From Emcibacter sp. (GTDB taxonomy: Bacteria > Pseudomonadota > Alphaproteobacteria > Sphingomonadales > Emcibacteraceae): a stretch of DNA of 64,000 bases. How positions within the stretch are numbered: the stretch's first letter is position 1; the number at the start of each line of letters is the position of its first letter. Of this stretch, positions 24,850 to 33,567 are shown piece by piece. The translations under genes and the position numbers were made by a program. Below the pieces are notes generated by a model. The model had not been told where the DNA came from and made no database searches. It worked only from the letters and a program-made list of their open reading frames with translations. The stretch spans positions 1,908,001 to 1,972,000 of the forward strand of contig NZ_OY776217.1 in the NCBI RefSeq assembly GCF_963675455.1. Direction: 5' to 3'.

Positions 24850-26142
24850 ATGTCATACAGTCAGGAAATAAGAGGTCAGGAAGACCGGGATCTCGCTCCC
24901 GTCTTCAGAAAGGCAGCTGAGCCGATTGATCTTTTACGGACACAGAGACAGGAAAATGCGCTTTACGGTTTTCTCCGGCCCCTTGATCATGCGGAGGATT
25001 TGCCGGCCATTGAGTGTCTGGCGGCGACTATCCGTTACGGCCGTAATGACGTAGTTGTGCTGGGCACCGGCGGGTCGAGCCTCGGCGCTCATGCCCTGGT
25101 GGCGCTCAAGGAAAATCGTTTTTCCCATAACAACCAGTATCCTCGCATGCATTTCCCGGACAATCTGGGTCCCTATACCATGGATGCCCTGCTGTCGGAG
25201 CTGGACCTTGCTTCAACCCACTTTCTGATCATCTCCAAGTCCGGCGGTACGGCGGAAACCCTGGCCCAGATGATGGCCTGTCTGTCGGCGGTGAAATCCA
25301 TGCTGGAGCGGGTGAAAAACGGCAGGCAACTGTCGGAGTATTTCACGGTGATTGTGGAACCGGGCGATAATATCCTGCGTCGTTTCGCCAATCGCTGGCG
25401 GTTGCCGATTTTTGATCATGCAAAGGATATCGGCGGGCGTTATTCGGCCCTGTCTGTTGTCGGGCTTCTGCCGTCGGCTATAGCCGGGCTCGATATTCGG
25501 GAAACCCGCCGCGGGGCGCGGGAGATTCTTCTGCAGTGCCTGGAAACCGAGGAAATTGAGAATATTCCGGCAGCCGTCGGGGCCGCAACCATTTATCATT
25601 GTGCGGAAGAGGGCATGAATATCAATGTGCTGATGCCCTATGAATGCCGGCTGGATACGCTGGCCCGCTGGCATCAGCAGCTATGGTCGGAAAGCGTCGG
25701 CAAGGCCGGCAAGGGCACTACGCCGGTGCGGGCGCTGGGGCCGGTGGACCAGCACAGCCAGTTGCAGCTCTATCTGGACGGCCCGAACGACAAGTTTTTC
25801 ACTTTCATCACCACCAATATGAACGGCAAGGGCCCGGTGATTGATGACAAGCTGGCGTCCGACCCGGAGCTTGGTTACATGTCCGGCCGTACTGTCGGGG
25901 ATCTGGTGGCGGCGGAAGCCCGGGCGACCATGGAGGCCCTCAGCCGTCATAACAAGCCGGTGCGGCAGATCAAGCTCGAGAAGCTGGATGAATACAGCAT
26001 GGGCGGCCTGATCATGCATTTCATGCTGGAGACTATCATTGGCGCCCATTTGTTTGACGTGAATGCCTTCGACCAGCCTGCGGTCGAGGAAGGCAAGGTC
26101 CTGACCCGGCAATATATGGAATGGGGGCGCCGGATGAACTGA
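24850..26142 (+). CDS. pgi: Glucose-6-phosphate isomerase, short form
   Basis: Pgi interconverts glucose-6-phosphate and fructose-6-phosphate, here feeding UDP-sugar synthesis. The 430 residues show VLGTGGSSLGAHAL (about 70-83), the sugar-phosphate loop SKSGGTAETLAQ, GGRYSALSVVGLLP and the family signature region KGTTPVRALGPVDQHSQLQL. It is about 120 residues shorter than the canonical ~550-residue enzyme, a compact form known in alphaproteobacteria. The ATG at 24850 is preferred to a GTG six bases upstream. It is followed by galU (35 bp) and ugd, making a nucleotide-sugar supply operon. Confidence 0.93.
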   Translation: MSYSQEIRGQEDRDLAPVFRKAAEPIDLLRTQRQENALYGFLRPLDHAEDLPAIECLAATIRYGRNDVVVLGTGGSSLGAHALVALKENRFSHNNQYPRMHFPDNLGPYTMDALLSELDLASTHFLIISKSGGTAETLAQMMACLSAVKSMLERVKNGRQLSEYFTVIVEPGDNILRRFANRWRLPIFDHAKDIGGRYSALSVVGLLPSAIAGLDIRETRRGAREILLQCLETEEIENIPAAVGAATIYHCAEEGMNINVLMPYECRLDTLARWHQQLWSESVGKAGKGTTPVRALGPVDQHSQLQLYLDGPNDKFFTFITTNMNGKGPVIDDKLASDPELGYMSGRTVGDLVAAEARATMEALSRHNKPVRQIKLEKLDEYSMGGLIMHFMLETIIGAHLFDVNAFDQPAVEEGKVLTRQYMEWGRRMN

Positions 26143-26177
26143 TCCGGACGTGCAAGTTGAAGAGAGATCGTACAGGA

Positions 26178-27050
26178 ATGAACAAACCAGTTAAAAAAGC
26201 TGTTTTTCCGGTCGCCGGACTGGGGACCCGGTTTTTACCCGCCACCAAGGTCATGCCCAAGGAAATGCTGACTGTGGTGGATAAACCACTGATTCAATAT
26301 GCGGTGGAAGAAGCACATGCTGCCGGCATCGAGGAAATTATCTTTGTTACCGGCCGCGGCAAGGGCCTGATCGAGGATCATTTTGACCATTCCTATGAAC
26401 TGCAGGATCTGCTGAGGAGCCGCGGCAAGGATGAAGCGCTCGACGCGTTGCTGGCCGCTCTGCCGCCTGAGGGCAATTACAGCTTTACCCGGCAGATGGC
26501 GCCGCTGGGTCTCGGTCATGCCATCTGGTGTGCCCGTTATATTGTCGGAGATAATCCCTTCGCCGTGATCCTGCCGGATGATCTTGTACAGGCGGACGTG
26601 CCCTGTCTGAAGCAGATGGTTGACGCCTATGAGAAAACCGGCGCCAATATCGTCTCGGTCATGGAAGTGCCGCGAGAACAAACCAATCGCTATGGTATCC
26701 TGTCGCCGGGGGAGGAAATGGACAATCTGGTAGAAATCCGGGGACTGGTGGAAAAACCCCATCCGGACCAGGCGCCCTCGACCCTGTCGATCATTGGCCG
26801 TTACATTCTGTTGCCGGAAATATTCGGTCATTTGTCCAAAAAGGAAAGAGGCGCAGGCGGGGAGATTCAGGTCACGGATGCCATGGCCAGGATGCTCCGG
26901 CCTCAAAATTTCTATGGTTTAAGGTTCGAGGGGCGGCGCTTTGATTGCGGTGACAAACTCGGGTTTCTCATGGCTAATTTGGCCTTTGGCCTGGAGCGGG
27001 ACGACCTTCGGGACGGCCTGATGGATTTTATCAAAGACAAGACACTTTAA
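26178..27050 (+). CDS. galU: UTP-glucose-1-phosphate uridylyltransferase
   Basis: GalU makes UDP-glucose from UTP and glucose-1-phosphate. The 290 residues begin MNKPVKKAVFPVAGLGTRFL, with the nucleotide-binding motif and PATKVMPKEML at 21-31; the lysine in VEKPHPD and the motif FDCGDKLGF complete the active site. The ATG at 26178 is preferred over an upstream start that would overlap pgi. It lies between pgi and ugd, so glucose-6-phosphate, UDP-glucose and UDP-glucuronate production are genetically linked (no phosphoglucomutase gene is in the window). Confidence 0.96.
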   Translation: MNKPVKKAVFPVAGLGTRFLPATKVMPKEMLTVVDKPLIQYAVEEAHAAGIEEIIFVTGRGKGLIEDHFDHSYELQDLLRSRGKDEALDALLAALPPEGNYSFTRQMAPLGLGHAIWCARYIVGDNPFAVILPDDLVQADVPCLKQMVDAYEKTGANIVSVMEVPREQTNRYGILSPGEEMDNLVEIRGLVEKPHPDQAPSTLSIIGRYILLPEIFGHLSKKERGAGGEIQVTDAMARMLRPQNFYGLRFEGRRFDCGDKLGFLMANLAFGLERDDLRDGLMDFIKDKTL

Positions 27051-27064
27051 GACGGAAGAAAAAG

Positions 27065-28378
27065 ATGCGTGTAACAGTGGTAGGAACCGGATATGTCGGC
27101 CTTGTCTCAGGGACATGTTTCTCTGAATTCGGGCATGAAATTATCTGTGTGGACAAGGATGCGGACAAGATCGAACGACTTAAGGCTGGGGAAATTCCGA
27201 TCTATGAACCCGGCCTGGATCAGCTTGTGGAAAAGAATGTCCGTGAGAAGCGCCTGCATTTCACCACTGACCTGGCGGAGGCGGTGCCCGGATCCGATGC
27301 CGTGTTTATTGCGGTGGGGACGCCGAGCCGTCGTGGCGACGGCCATGCCGACCTGTCCTATGTCTATGCGGCAGCCGAGGAAATTGCCCGGCTGCTGGAG
27401 GGTTATACGGTTGTCGTGACCAAATCGACGGTACCGGTCGGCACCGGACGGGAGATCGAAAAACTGATCCGGGAGATAAGGCCGGAGGTGGAGTTCGATG
27501 TGGCGTCCAATCCTGAGTTCTTGCGCGAAGGGGCAGCGATAGAGGACTTCATGCGGCCCAACCGGATCGTGATCGGCACCGACAGCGAGCGGGCACAGGA
27601 AATTATGCGCGATCTGTACCGGCCGCTGTACCTCAATGAAACGCCGATCGTGAATACAGCCCGGGAGACCTCCGAGCTGATTAAATATGCTTCCAATGCC
27701 TTTCTGGCCACCAAGATCAGTTTCATTAACGAGGTTGCCGACCTTTGCGAAGTGCTGGGCGCGGATGTGCAGGATGTGGCCCGGGGCATGGGGCTGGACA
27801 AACGGATTGGCCCCAAATTCCTCCATGCAGGTCCCGGGTATGGCGGCAGCTGTTTTCCCAAGGACACGCTGGCCCTGCTCAGGACCGGGGAACTGAATGA
27901 TGTGCCGCTGAAGATTGTCGAGGCGGTAGTCAATGTGAACCGGGCGCGGAAACTGAAAATGGCCGACCGGATCATTGACGCCTGCGGTGGATCGGTGGCC
28001 GGCAAGAAAATTGCCATCCTGGGACTGGCTTTCAAGCCGAACACGGACGATATGCGGGAAAGCCCGGCCCTGGATATTATCCCGGTGCTGCAGCAGCATG
28101 GTGCCGAGGTTCATGCCTATGACCCCGCGGCCATGGCGGAAGCCCGCAACTACCTGACGGATGTTCAGTATGCCAGAGGACCGTATGAGGCGATGGAAAA
28201 GGCCGATGCCCTGGTGATCGTGACCGAGTGGAATGAATTCCGCGCCCTGGATCTGAAGCGGGTGAAAACCCTTCTGAAAGCGCCACTTCTGATCGACCTC
28301 AGGAATATCTATGCCAAGGCAAATCCCGGTGAGGAAGGTTTTATCTATCACGGGGTCGGCAAGGGTATTGCAAAATAA
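27065..28378 (+). CDS. ugd: UDP-glucose 6-dehydrogenase
   Basis: Ugd oxidises UDP-glucose twice to UDP-glucuronate, a common capsule precursor. The 437 residues have the NAD motif VGTGYVGLV (6-14), TKSTVPVGT (119-127), NPEFLREG (149-156) and the catalytic cysteine C263 in GYGGSCFPKD; the C-terminal UDP-binding domain follows (ILGLAFKPNTDDMRESP). It begins 14 bp after galU. The second Wzi-like gene begins 81 bp downstream. Confidence 0.96.
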   Translation: MRVTVVGTGYVGLVSGTCFSEFGHEIICVDKDADKIERLKAGEIPIYEPGLDQLVEKNVREKRLHFTTDLAEAVPGSDAVFIAVGTPSRRGDGHADLSYVYAAAEEIARLLEGYTVVVTKSTVPVGTGREIEKLIREIRPEVEFDVASNPEFLREGAAIEDFMRPNRIVIGTDSERAQEIMRDLYRPLYLNETPIVNTARETSELIKYASNAFLATKISFINEVADLCEVLGADVQDVARGMGLDKRIGPKFLHAGPGYGGSCFPKDTLALLRTGELNDVPLKIVEAVVNVNRARKLKMADRIIDACGGSVAGKKIAILGLAFKPNTDDMRESPALDIIPVLQQHGAEVHAYDPAAMAEARNYLTDVQYARGPYEAMEKADALVIVTEWNEFRALDLKRVKTLLKAPLLIDLRNIYAKANPGEEGFIYHGVGKGIAK

Positions 28379-28459
28379 CATTAACCATGCTTGTGAAACT
28401 TGTTCTCCTGGTCTAAAAGACTATAGTCAAAAAAGAAATAATCTGGGGTCGGATACCAA

Positions 28460-29932
28460 ATGCATTTAATTGTCTTCCTGGTAGTAATTGTCGTAAGTTC
28501 TTGTTCTGTAAATAGTTTTTCACAGGCTGCGCCTTTTGCCGAGGTCGGGGATATGCAACTGCGCAATGATGTGGAATTACTGGCCAGGTATGACCTGATC
28601 ACCGGTCCGGTCGGCACCTGGCCGATGACCTGGAAACATATTACCCGCAATCTTCACCGGGCCGATGAAATGGAACTGCCCGGTTATGTGCGCATGGCGT
28701 TGCTGCGGGTGAAGGAAAAAATGCCCGGCGAATGGCAGGGATCTGTGCGTCTGCAGGCGACCACCGAGCCGGAAATCGTCCGCGGGTTCGAGGCGACGGC
28801 CCGCAATGATTTCGATAGTTCAGCTTCCCTGCAGTATAATGGCGAGAGCACGACGGTGAATATCTCCGGTGGCTACCGGAACGGTAATGGCGAGGATTAC
28901 GCCCATCTGGACGGCAGTTACCTGGCCCAGGAACTGGGGAACTGGCAGCTTTACGCCGGTGCTATTGACCGTTGGTGGGGACCGGGCCGCGAAGGCACTC
29001 TGCTGCTTAGTAACAATGCCCGTCCCATGCCGTCCATCGGTTTCATGCGGTCTGAACCGCAGCCATTCCAGACCAAATGGCTGAGCTGGATGGGGCCGTG
29101 GCAACTCAGGCTGTTTTTGGCCAAGATGGAAGAAGACAGGTATGTGCCCAATGCCCTGATCGCCGGGATGAGCCTGACCTTCGAGCCGGTGGAGAACTGG
29201 GAGGTAGGACTTCGCCGGACCCTGCAGCTTTGTGGGGATGACAGGCCCTGTAACGGGGAGACCTGGGCAAGGGCGCTTATCGGCGGCGGGGATCTGGACA
29301 ATAACCGTGGGGAGCCGACCGAGCCTGGTAACCAGCTGGCACAAATTGACATGGCTTACAGCTTTGGTATCGGCAAAGACGCGACTTTAAAGTTTTATGC
29401 AGAGGCGACGGCGGAAGATGAAGCTGGAAAGCTGTTCCTGCCTAAACGTTTTGCTCGTCTGTTGGGGGCGACGGCCTACGGTCCCTGGGGTGAGAGTGGT
29501 GCCCAGTGGCGCGTCACGGCGGAATATGCCGATACGACCTCGACGGAATACTGGTTGTTCGGCGACCGGCGAAAAAATCTGATTTATGAGCATGCGATTT
29601 ATCGAACAGGATATAGATTTAAGGGTGTTTCTCTGGGACACACCATCGATAGCGACAGTCGGAGTATTGCTTTCTCCGCTGAATATACGTCTTCCCATCA
29701 ATGGAATTATGGCATCAAATATCATAATATCGAATTGAACGACGACAGTTCAGCTAATCACAGCCTTACAGCAGTTAAAAAGAACATCAGCGTTTTCGAG
29801 GCATATGCTGGTGGCAAAACCTCTATGGGGGCTCCGAAACTCAGTGTGAGATATTATAGCGATGGGCTGGATATCGCTGACAGAGACAGTAACTTTTTCA
29901 GCGCGGGTATCATTTGGGAGGTTGGGTTTTAA
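28460..29932 (+). CDS. Capsule assembly Wzi-family outer-membrane protein (copy 2)
   Basis: A 490-residue paralogue of the protein at 23242. It has a signal peptide (MHLIVFLVVIVVSSCS, cleavage near SQA-APF), then GDMQLRNDVELLARYDLI, DRWWGPGREGTLLLSNNARP, and beta strands ending WEVGF. The two copies share the family blocks almost word for word, even at nucleotide level (GGGGATATGCA.CTGCGCAATG), which points to an old duplication. A lipobox-like cysteine (SSCS) is in the signal, but typical signal-peptidase-I cleavage seems more likely. It precedes the chain-length gene of the polysaccharide block. Confidence 0.88.
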   Translation: MHLIVFLVVIVVSSCSVNSFSQAAPFAEVGDMQLRNDVELLARYDLITGPVGTWPMTWKHITRNLHRADEMELPGYVRMALLRVKEKMPGEWQGSVRLQATTEPEIVRGFEATARNDFDSSASLQYNGESTTVNISGGYRNGNGEDYAHLDGSYLAQELGNWQLYAGAIDRWWGPGREGTLLLSNNARPMPSIGFMRSEPQPFQTKWLSWMGPWQLRLFLAKMEEDRYVPNALIAGMSLTFEPVENWEVGLRRTLQLCGDDRPCNGETWARALIGGGDLDNNRGEPTEPGNQLAQIDMAYSFGIGKDATLKFYAEATAEDEAGKLFLPKRFARLLGATAYGPWGESGAQWRVTAEYADTTSTEYWLFGDRRKNLIYEHAIYRTGYRFKGVSLGHTIDSDSRSIAFSAEYTSSHQWNYGIKYHNIELNDDSSANHSLTAVKKNISVFEAYAGGKTSMGAPKLSVRYYSDGLDIADRDSNFFSAGIIWEVGF

Positions 29933-30003
29933 TTTGTTGGCGCAAGGCGGGCTGGATCAGCTGTCAAAATTTATGGAGTTGACTTGTATTGTACTAAGGC
30001 CAA

Positions 30004-31005
30004 TTGAGAACTAGGAATATTGATAGGAATTTATTTGTGGATCGTAAGGAACAAGAGAGAAAAACAGAGGAAGCTAACTCTTCATCAATTCCCATTTCTT
30101 TGATCTGGGAATTTCTCAACCGATTCAGTGCTCAGCGGGGGATGAGTGAAAAATCTATTGAATTTCGTGAGGTTCTTGAACGGCTCTTGGATAAAAAGAA
30201 AACCCTCTTTCTGGTTCCTTTTGTATGTATTGCTCTCTCCATGGCATATGCTTTTTTATTGCCTCCTGTATATGAAGCAAAAGTTCTTGTGCTTCCCAAA
30301 AGTTATCTCACCTCTTCAATGTCAAAAACTTCAAGTGCGTTTTTAGAGGGCTTGGGACTGTCGGGAAATTCCGCGACGCAGGATAAAAAAGTGATGCTGG
30401 CCAAATCTATGCTGCAATCCAGGACATTTATGCAAAACTTTATTGAGGCCAATGGAAGTGAGAAGTTTTTCTTTCCGGAAAACTGGAACGAGGAAAAGAA
30501 GCAGCTCGAGATAATAAATAAGAGCAAAGAGACTTTTTTTCAGGAGTTTATGAAGAACTGGCGGAAAAAACATATCGATATCCGCGAATTCTCGGATGAG
30601 CCGATCATTGAAATAGCAGTGCAATGGAATACCGCAGATCAGTTGGCCGATATCACCAATAGATTAGTTGCCAGCGTGGATCAGAAAATCAAAGAAATTG
30701 AAGACGAGGAAACAACATCGTCACTCAATTTCCTTGAGCAAAAGCTCGCTATGGAAAAAAATGTTCGGATCAAGCAGGAGCTTATTGGCCTTATCAATGA
30801 GGAGATGAAGCGCAAAATGCTTGTTTCGACATCAAATAATTATGTTTTTCACGTTATAGACCCGGCCATATCTCCGGAGCGGCCAGTAAAGCCGAATAAA
30901 ATATTGCTTATCCTCATGGGAATATTTTTTGGTATATTCTTTGGGATGTTGCTGGCATTTATGCAGATTATCATCTTTCCCGATACGAAAAAGACAAGCG
31001 AATGA
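30004..31005 (+). CDS. Wzz-family polysaccharide chain-length determinant
   Basis: Wzz/PCP proteins in the inner membrane set the length of Wzy-polymerised chains. The protein has a polar N-terminal tail, TM1 (LFLVPFVCIALSMAYAFLLP), a periplasmic helical domain beginning PPVYEAKVLVLPKSYLT, coiled segments (LNFLEQKLAMEKNVRIKQEL), and TM2 near the C-terminus preceded by the proline-rich PAISPERPVKPNK. There is no fused tyrosine-kinase domain. The start is uncertain: TTG 30004 (used here, 333 aa), GTG 30037 and ATG 30142 are possible. It overlaps the next gene by ATGA. The region from here to 39343 is clearly AT-richer than the flanks. Confidence 0.82.
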   Translation: MRTRNIDRNLFVDRKEQERKTEEANSSSIPISLIWEFLNRFSAQRGMSEKSIEFREVLERLLDKKKTLFLVPFVCIALSMAYAFLLPPVYEAKVLVLPKSYLTSSMSKTSSAFLEGLGLSGNSATQDKKVMLAKSMLQSRTFMQNFIEANGSEKFFFPENWNEEKKQLEIINKSKETFFQEFMKNWRKKHIDIREFSDEPIIEIAVQWNTADQLADITNRLVASVDQKIKEIEDEETTSSLNFLEQKLAMEKNVRIKQELIGLINEEMKRKMLVSTSNNYVFHVIDPAISPERPVKPNKILLILMGIFFGIFFGMLLAFMQIIIFPDTKKTSE

Positions 31006-32126
31006 AAATTTTGACAGTTTTGGGTACTAGGCCGGAAGCCATTAAAATGGCTCCTTTAGTTAAGGAACTTAGCCGAACTTGTGAAATTGAACACAAACTT
31101 TGTTCCACAGGGCAGCACCGGGAAATGCTGGACCAGATACTGAGCTTTTTTGATATCAGGGCGGATTTTGATCTGGATGTTATGTCCCCCAACCAGAACC
31201 TGGCGGAGACCCACGCTAAAACAGTAGCGAGAATGGCAGGACCGGTTCAGGACTTTTCCCCTGATCTGATATTGGTTCATGGCGATACTTTAACGTCCTT
31301 CTGTGGAGCTCTGACCGGATATTTTAACAAGATAAAAGTCGGGCATGTTGAAGCGGGGTTGCGGACGGGCAATATCTATTCACCCTGGCCTGAGGAAGGC
31401 AATCGACAGTTAACGGCAGTTTTGGCAACGGATCATTTCGCGCCGACAGATGTGGCTAAGGAAAATTTGCTAAGGGAAAATGTCTCTCCGGATAATATAT
31501 ATGTTGTCGGTAACACGGTTATCGATAGCATTCTGCAGGTTAAGGAAAAACTTGCCGGTGATGAGGGGCTTAAGCAAAAAATTCTGGCCGAATACACCTT
31601 CCTTAATAAGGGGAGGCTGATCTTGGTAACCGGGCATCGGCGGGAGAATTTCGGTCAGGGTATCAAGAATATCTGTCTTGCCCTTAAACAAATCGCCCTG
31701 AACAATCCCGATGTGGAAATCGTTTATCCGGTTCATCTTAACCCAAATATCAAGACGCCGGTTCTGGAATTACTGGAAGGGGTCAGGAATGTCCATTTGC
31801 TGAAACCGCTTGATTATCTGGATTTTGTTTATCTCATGATGAAAGCACATATTATTCTTACGGATTCAGGGGGTATTCAGGAAGAGGCGCCATCGCTGGG
31901 AAAACCCGTTTTGTTGATGCGCGAGCATACCGAAAGGCCGGAAGCCGTCGAGGCAGGTACGGTGCGGCTGGTCGGAAATGCGGTGGATAGCATTGCCGGA
32001 GGAGTCCAGCATCTTCTGGATGATGCCGCTGAGTACACTAAATTCACTCAGGCACGAAACCCCTTTGGGGATGGGACATCATCCCGTCAGATTGTAGAGA
32101 TTCTGAAGAAAAAATATATTTGTTGA
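31002..32126 (+). CDS. wecB: UDP-N-acetylglucosamine 2-epimerase (non-hydrolysing)
   Basis: WecB converts UDP-GlcNAc to UDP-ManNAc. The 374 residues start MKILTVLGTRPEAIKMAPLV, the family signature, followed by STGQHREML, LVHGDTLTSF, VGHVEAGLRTG and the UDP-binding segment TDSGGIQEEAPSLGKPVLLM. Length is typical. It overlaps the chain-length gene by four bases (ATGA) and lies 9 bp before the flippase gene. No wecC (UDP-ManNAc dehydrogenase) follows, so the product is probably used as ManNAc, consistent with the WecG/TagA-type transferase at the end of the block. Confidence 0.95.
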   Translation: MKILTVLGTRPEAIKMAPLVKELSRTCEIEHKLCSTGQHREMLDQILSFFDIRADFDLDVMSPNQNLAETHAKTVARMAGPVQDFSPDLILVHGDTLTSFCGALTGYFNKIKVGHVEAGLRTGNIYSPWPEEGNRQLTAVLATDHFAPTDVAKENLLRENVSPDNIYVVGNTVIDSILQVKEKLAGDEGLKQKILAEYTFLNKGRLILVTGHRRENFGQGIKNICLALKQIALNNPDVEIVYPVHLNPNIKTPVLELLEGVRNVHLLKPLDYLDFVYLMMKAHIILTDSGGIQEEAPSLGKPVLLMREHTERPEAVEAGTVRLVGNAVDSIAGGVQHLLDDAAEYTKFTQARNPFGDGTSSRQIVEILKKKYIC

Positions 32127-32135
32127 AGGGTTTAG

Positions 32136-33467
32136 ATGATTGCGAATAGATTTCAGGATCAAGCCATTCTGAAAATAGTATATAATTTTTTGTGGCTATT
32201 CTTGGAAAAGGGGGCGCAGTTATTTTTTCTTTTCTTTACTACAGTGTGGCTGGCCCGTTATTTGGGGCCAAGTGATTTCGGTGTTTATAATTATGCGATA
32301 TCCTTTGTAATGCTCTTTCTGCCTTTAGGCCAAATGGGTTTGAACGGCGTGGTAATACATAGGCTTGTCTCTCGTGCTGCACTCATCAGAAAGACGCTTG
32401 GTACTGCGATCATTTTGCAATTTATTGGTGGCATGATAGCATTTCTCACCGTTTTGATCATGCTGAATGTTTTGCGTCCGGATTACGACAGGCATTTCTT
32501 CTGGACATTAATTGCAGCTTCAATTCTTTTTGCCAAACCCTTTGATGTTTTGGATAGTTTTTTTCAGTCCAGAACAGAGTCCAAATATGTAGTTTTTGCA
32601 AAGCTGATTAGCTTGGCTGCATTTGTGACCTGTACTATTTACGGTATATGGGCAGGGTTACCTGGAGATTACTTTGTTTCGTTAAAAGCATCCAGTTTTT
32701 TCATTATTGCTGTTGCGCTCATATATTTTTATCATCGGAGTGCAGGAGATAGCATTCTCGCCTGCCGATTTTCCTCACATCATGCCTCATATCTGTTAAA
32801 GAAATCGTGGCCATTGCTGTTATCAGGAGCAACAGCGGCTGTTTATATGAAGCTTGATCAGATAATGATCGGGGAAATGGCTGATGACTTTTCCGTTGGA
32901 ATTTACGCTGCGGCTGCTCAAATTTCAGAACTTTGGTATTTTTTACCTTGGCTGATAATTTCTTCGGCATTTCCATATCTTATCAAGAGTAAGAATGATC
33001 AAGCCGGTTACGATAAAAAACTACAGATTCTCTATAATTTTATGGCGTTGTGTGGTTTTTTAATTGCGGTTATTACGAGTGTCTGTTCGAATATTATAAT
33101 AAATTTGCTCTATGGAAAGGAATTCGTGGAAGCGTCCTTTATTCTTGCTGTTCACGTATGGGCTGGAGTATTTATTTTTATGAGGACAGTTCTCAGTCGC
33201 TGGCTAATCATCGAAAATTTAACCATTTATTCAATAATAACACATGGCGCAGGAGCTATGGTAAACGTCGCATTGAACTTTGTGCTTATACCTGAATACG
33301 GCGGTCTTGGGGCTGCTTATGCAACGGTTTTCTCCTATGCGCTGGCTTCCTATTTCTCTCTTTTCCTCATACCTAAAGGCCGGCAACCCAGGATTATGAT
33401 GACCAATGCCTTGTTGAATATTTTGAAAGTGTGGCGTTGGAGAAAGACAATTCTTTTCAAGTTCTGA
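32136..33467 (+). CDS. Wzx-type polysaccharide flippase
   Basis: Lipid-linked repeat units are flipped across the inner membrane by Wzx proteins of the MOP superfamily. The 443 residues are very hydrophobic with about 12 predicted membrane helices. They begin with the family pattern FLEKGAQLFFLFFTTVWLAR and include LGPSDFGVYNYAISF and, in the second half, LKKSWPLLLSGATAAVYMKLDQIMIG split over a TM and loop. This matches the polysaccharide biosynthesis protein family (RfbX). Position between wecB and other assembly genes supports the role. Codon use is AT-rich as in the rest of the block. Confidence 0.88.
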   Translation: MIANRFQDQAILKIVYNFLWLFLEKGAQLFFLFFTTVWLARYLGPSDFGVYNYAISFVMLFLPLGQMGLNGVVIHRLVSRAALIRKTLGTAIILQFIGGMIAFLTVLIMLNVLRPDYDRHFFWTLIAASILFAKPFDVLDSFFQSRTESKYVVFAKLISLAAFVTCTIYGIWAGLPGDYFVSLKASSFFIIAVALIYFYHRSAGDSILACRFSSHHASYLLKKSWPLLLSGATAAVYMKLDQIMIGEMADDFSVGIYAAAAQISELWYFLPWLIISSAFPYLIKSKNDQAGYDKKLQILYNFMALCGFLIAVITSVCSNIIINLLYGKEFVEASFILAVHVWAGVFIFMRTVLSRWLIIENLTIYSIITHGAGAMVNVALNFVLIPEYGGLGAAYATVFSYALASYFSLFLIPKGRQPRIMMTNALLNILKVWRWRKTILFKF

Positions 33468-33567
33468 AATGCCTTTCCTCCATTGATATGACGTTCTTTT
33501 GAGATAATATTCTACGCTGAAACTGGAATTATACTGGTGCTACAATAAAATATTGGAAATTGATTAT

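Noticed and set aside
27107..28381. A 424-residue open frame antisense to ugd
   Set aside because: The plus-strand frame has all Ugd active-site motifs; the antisense frame shows no recognisable domain.
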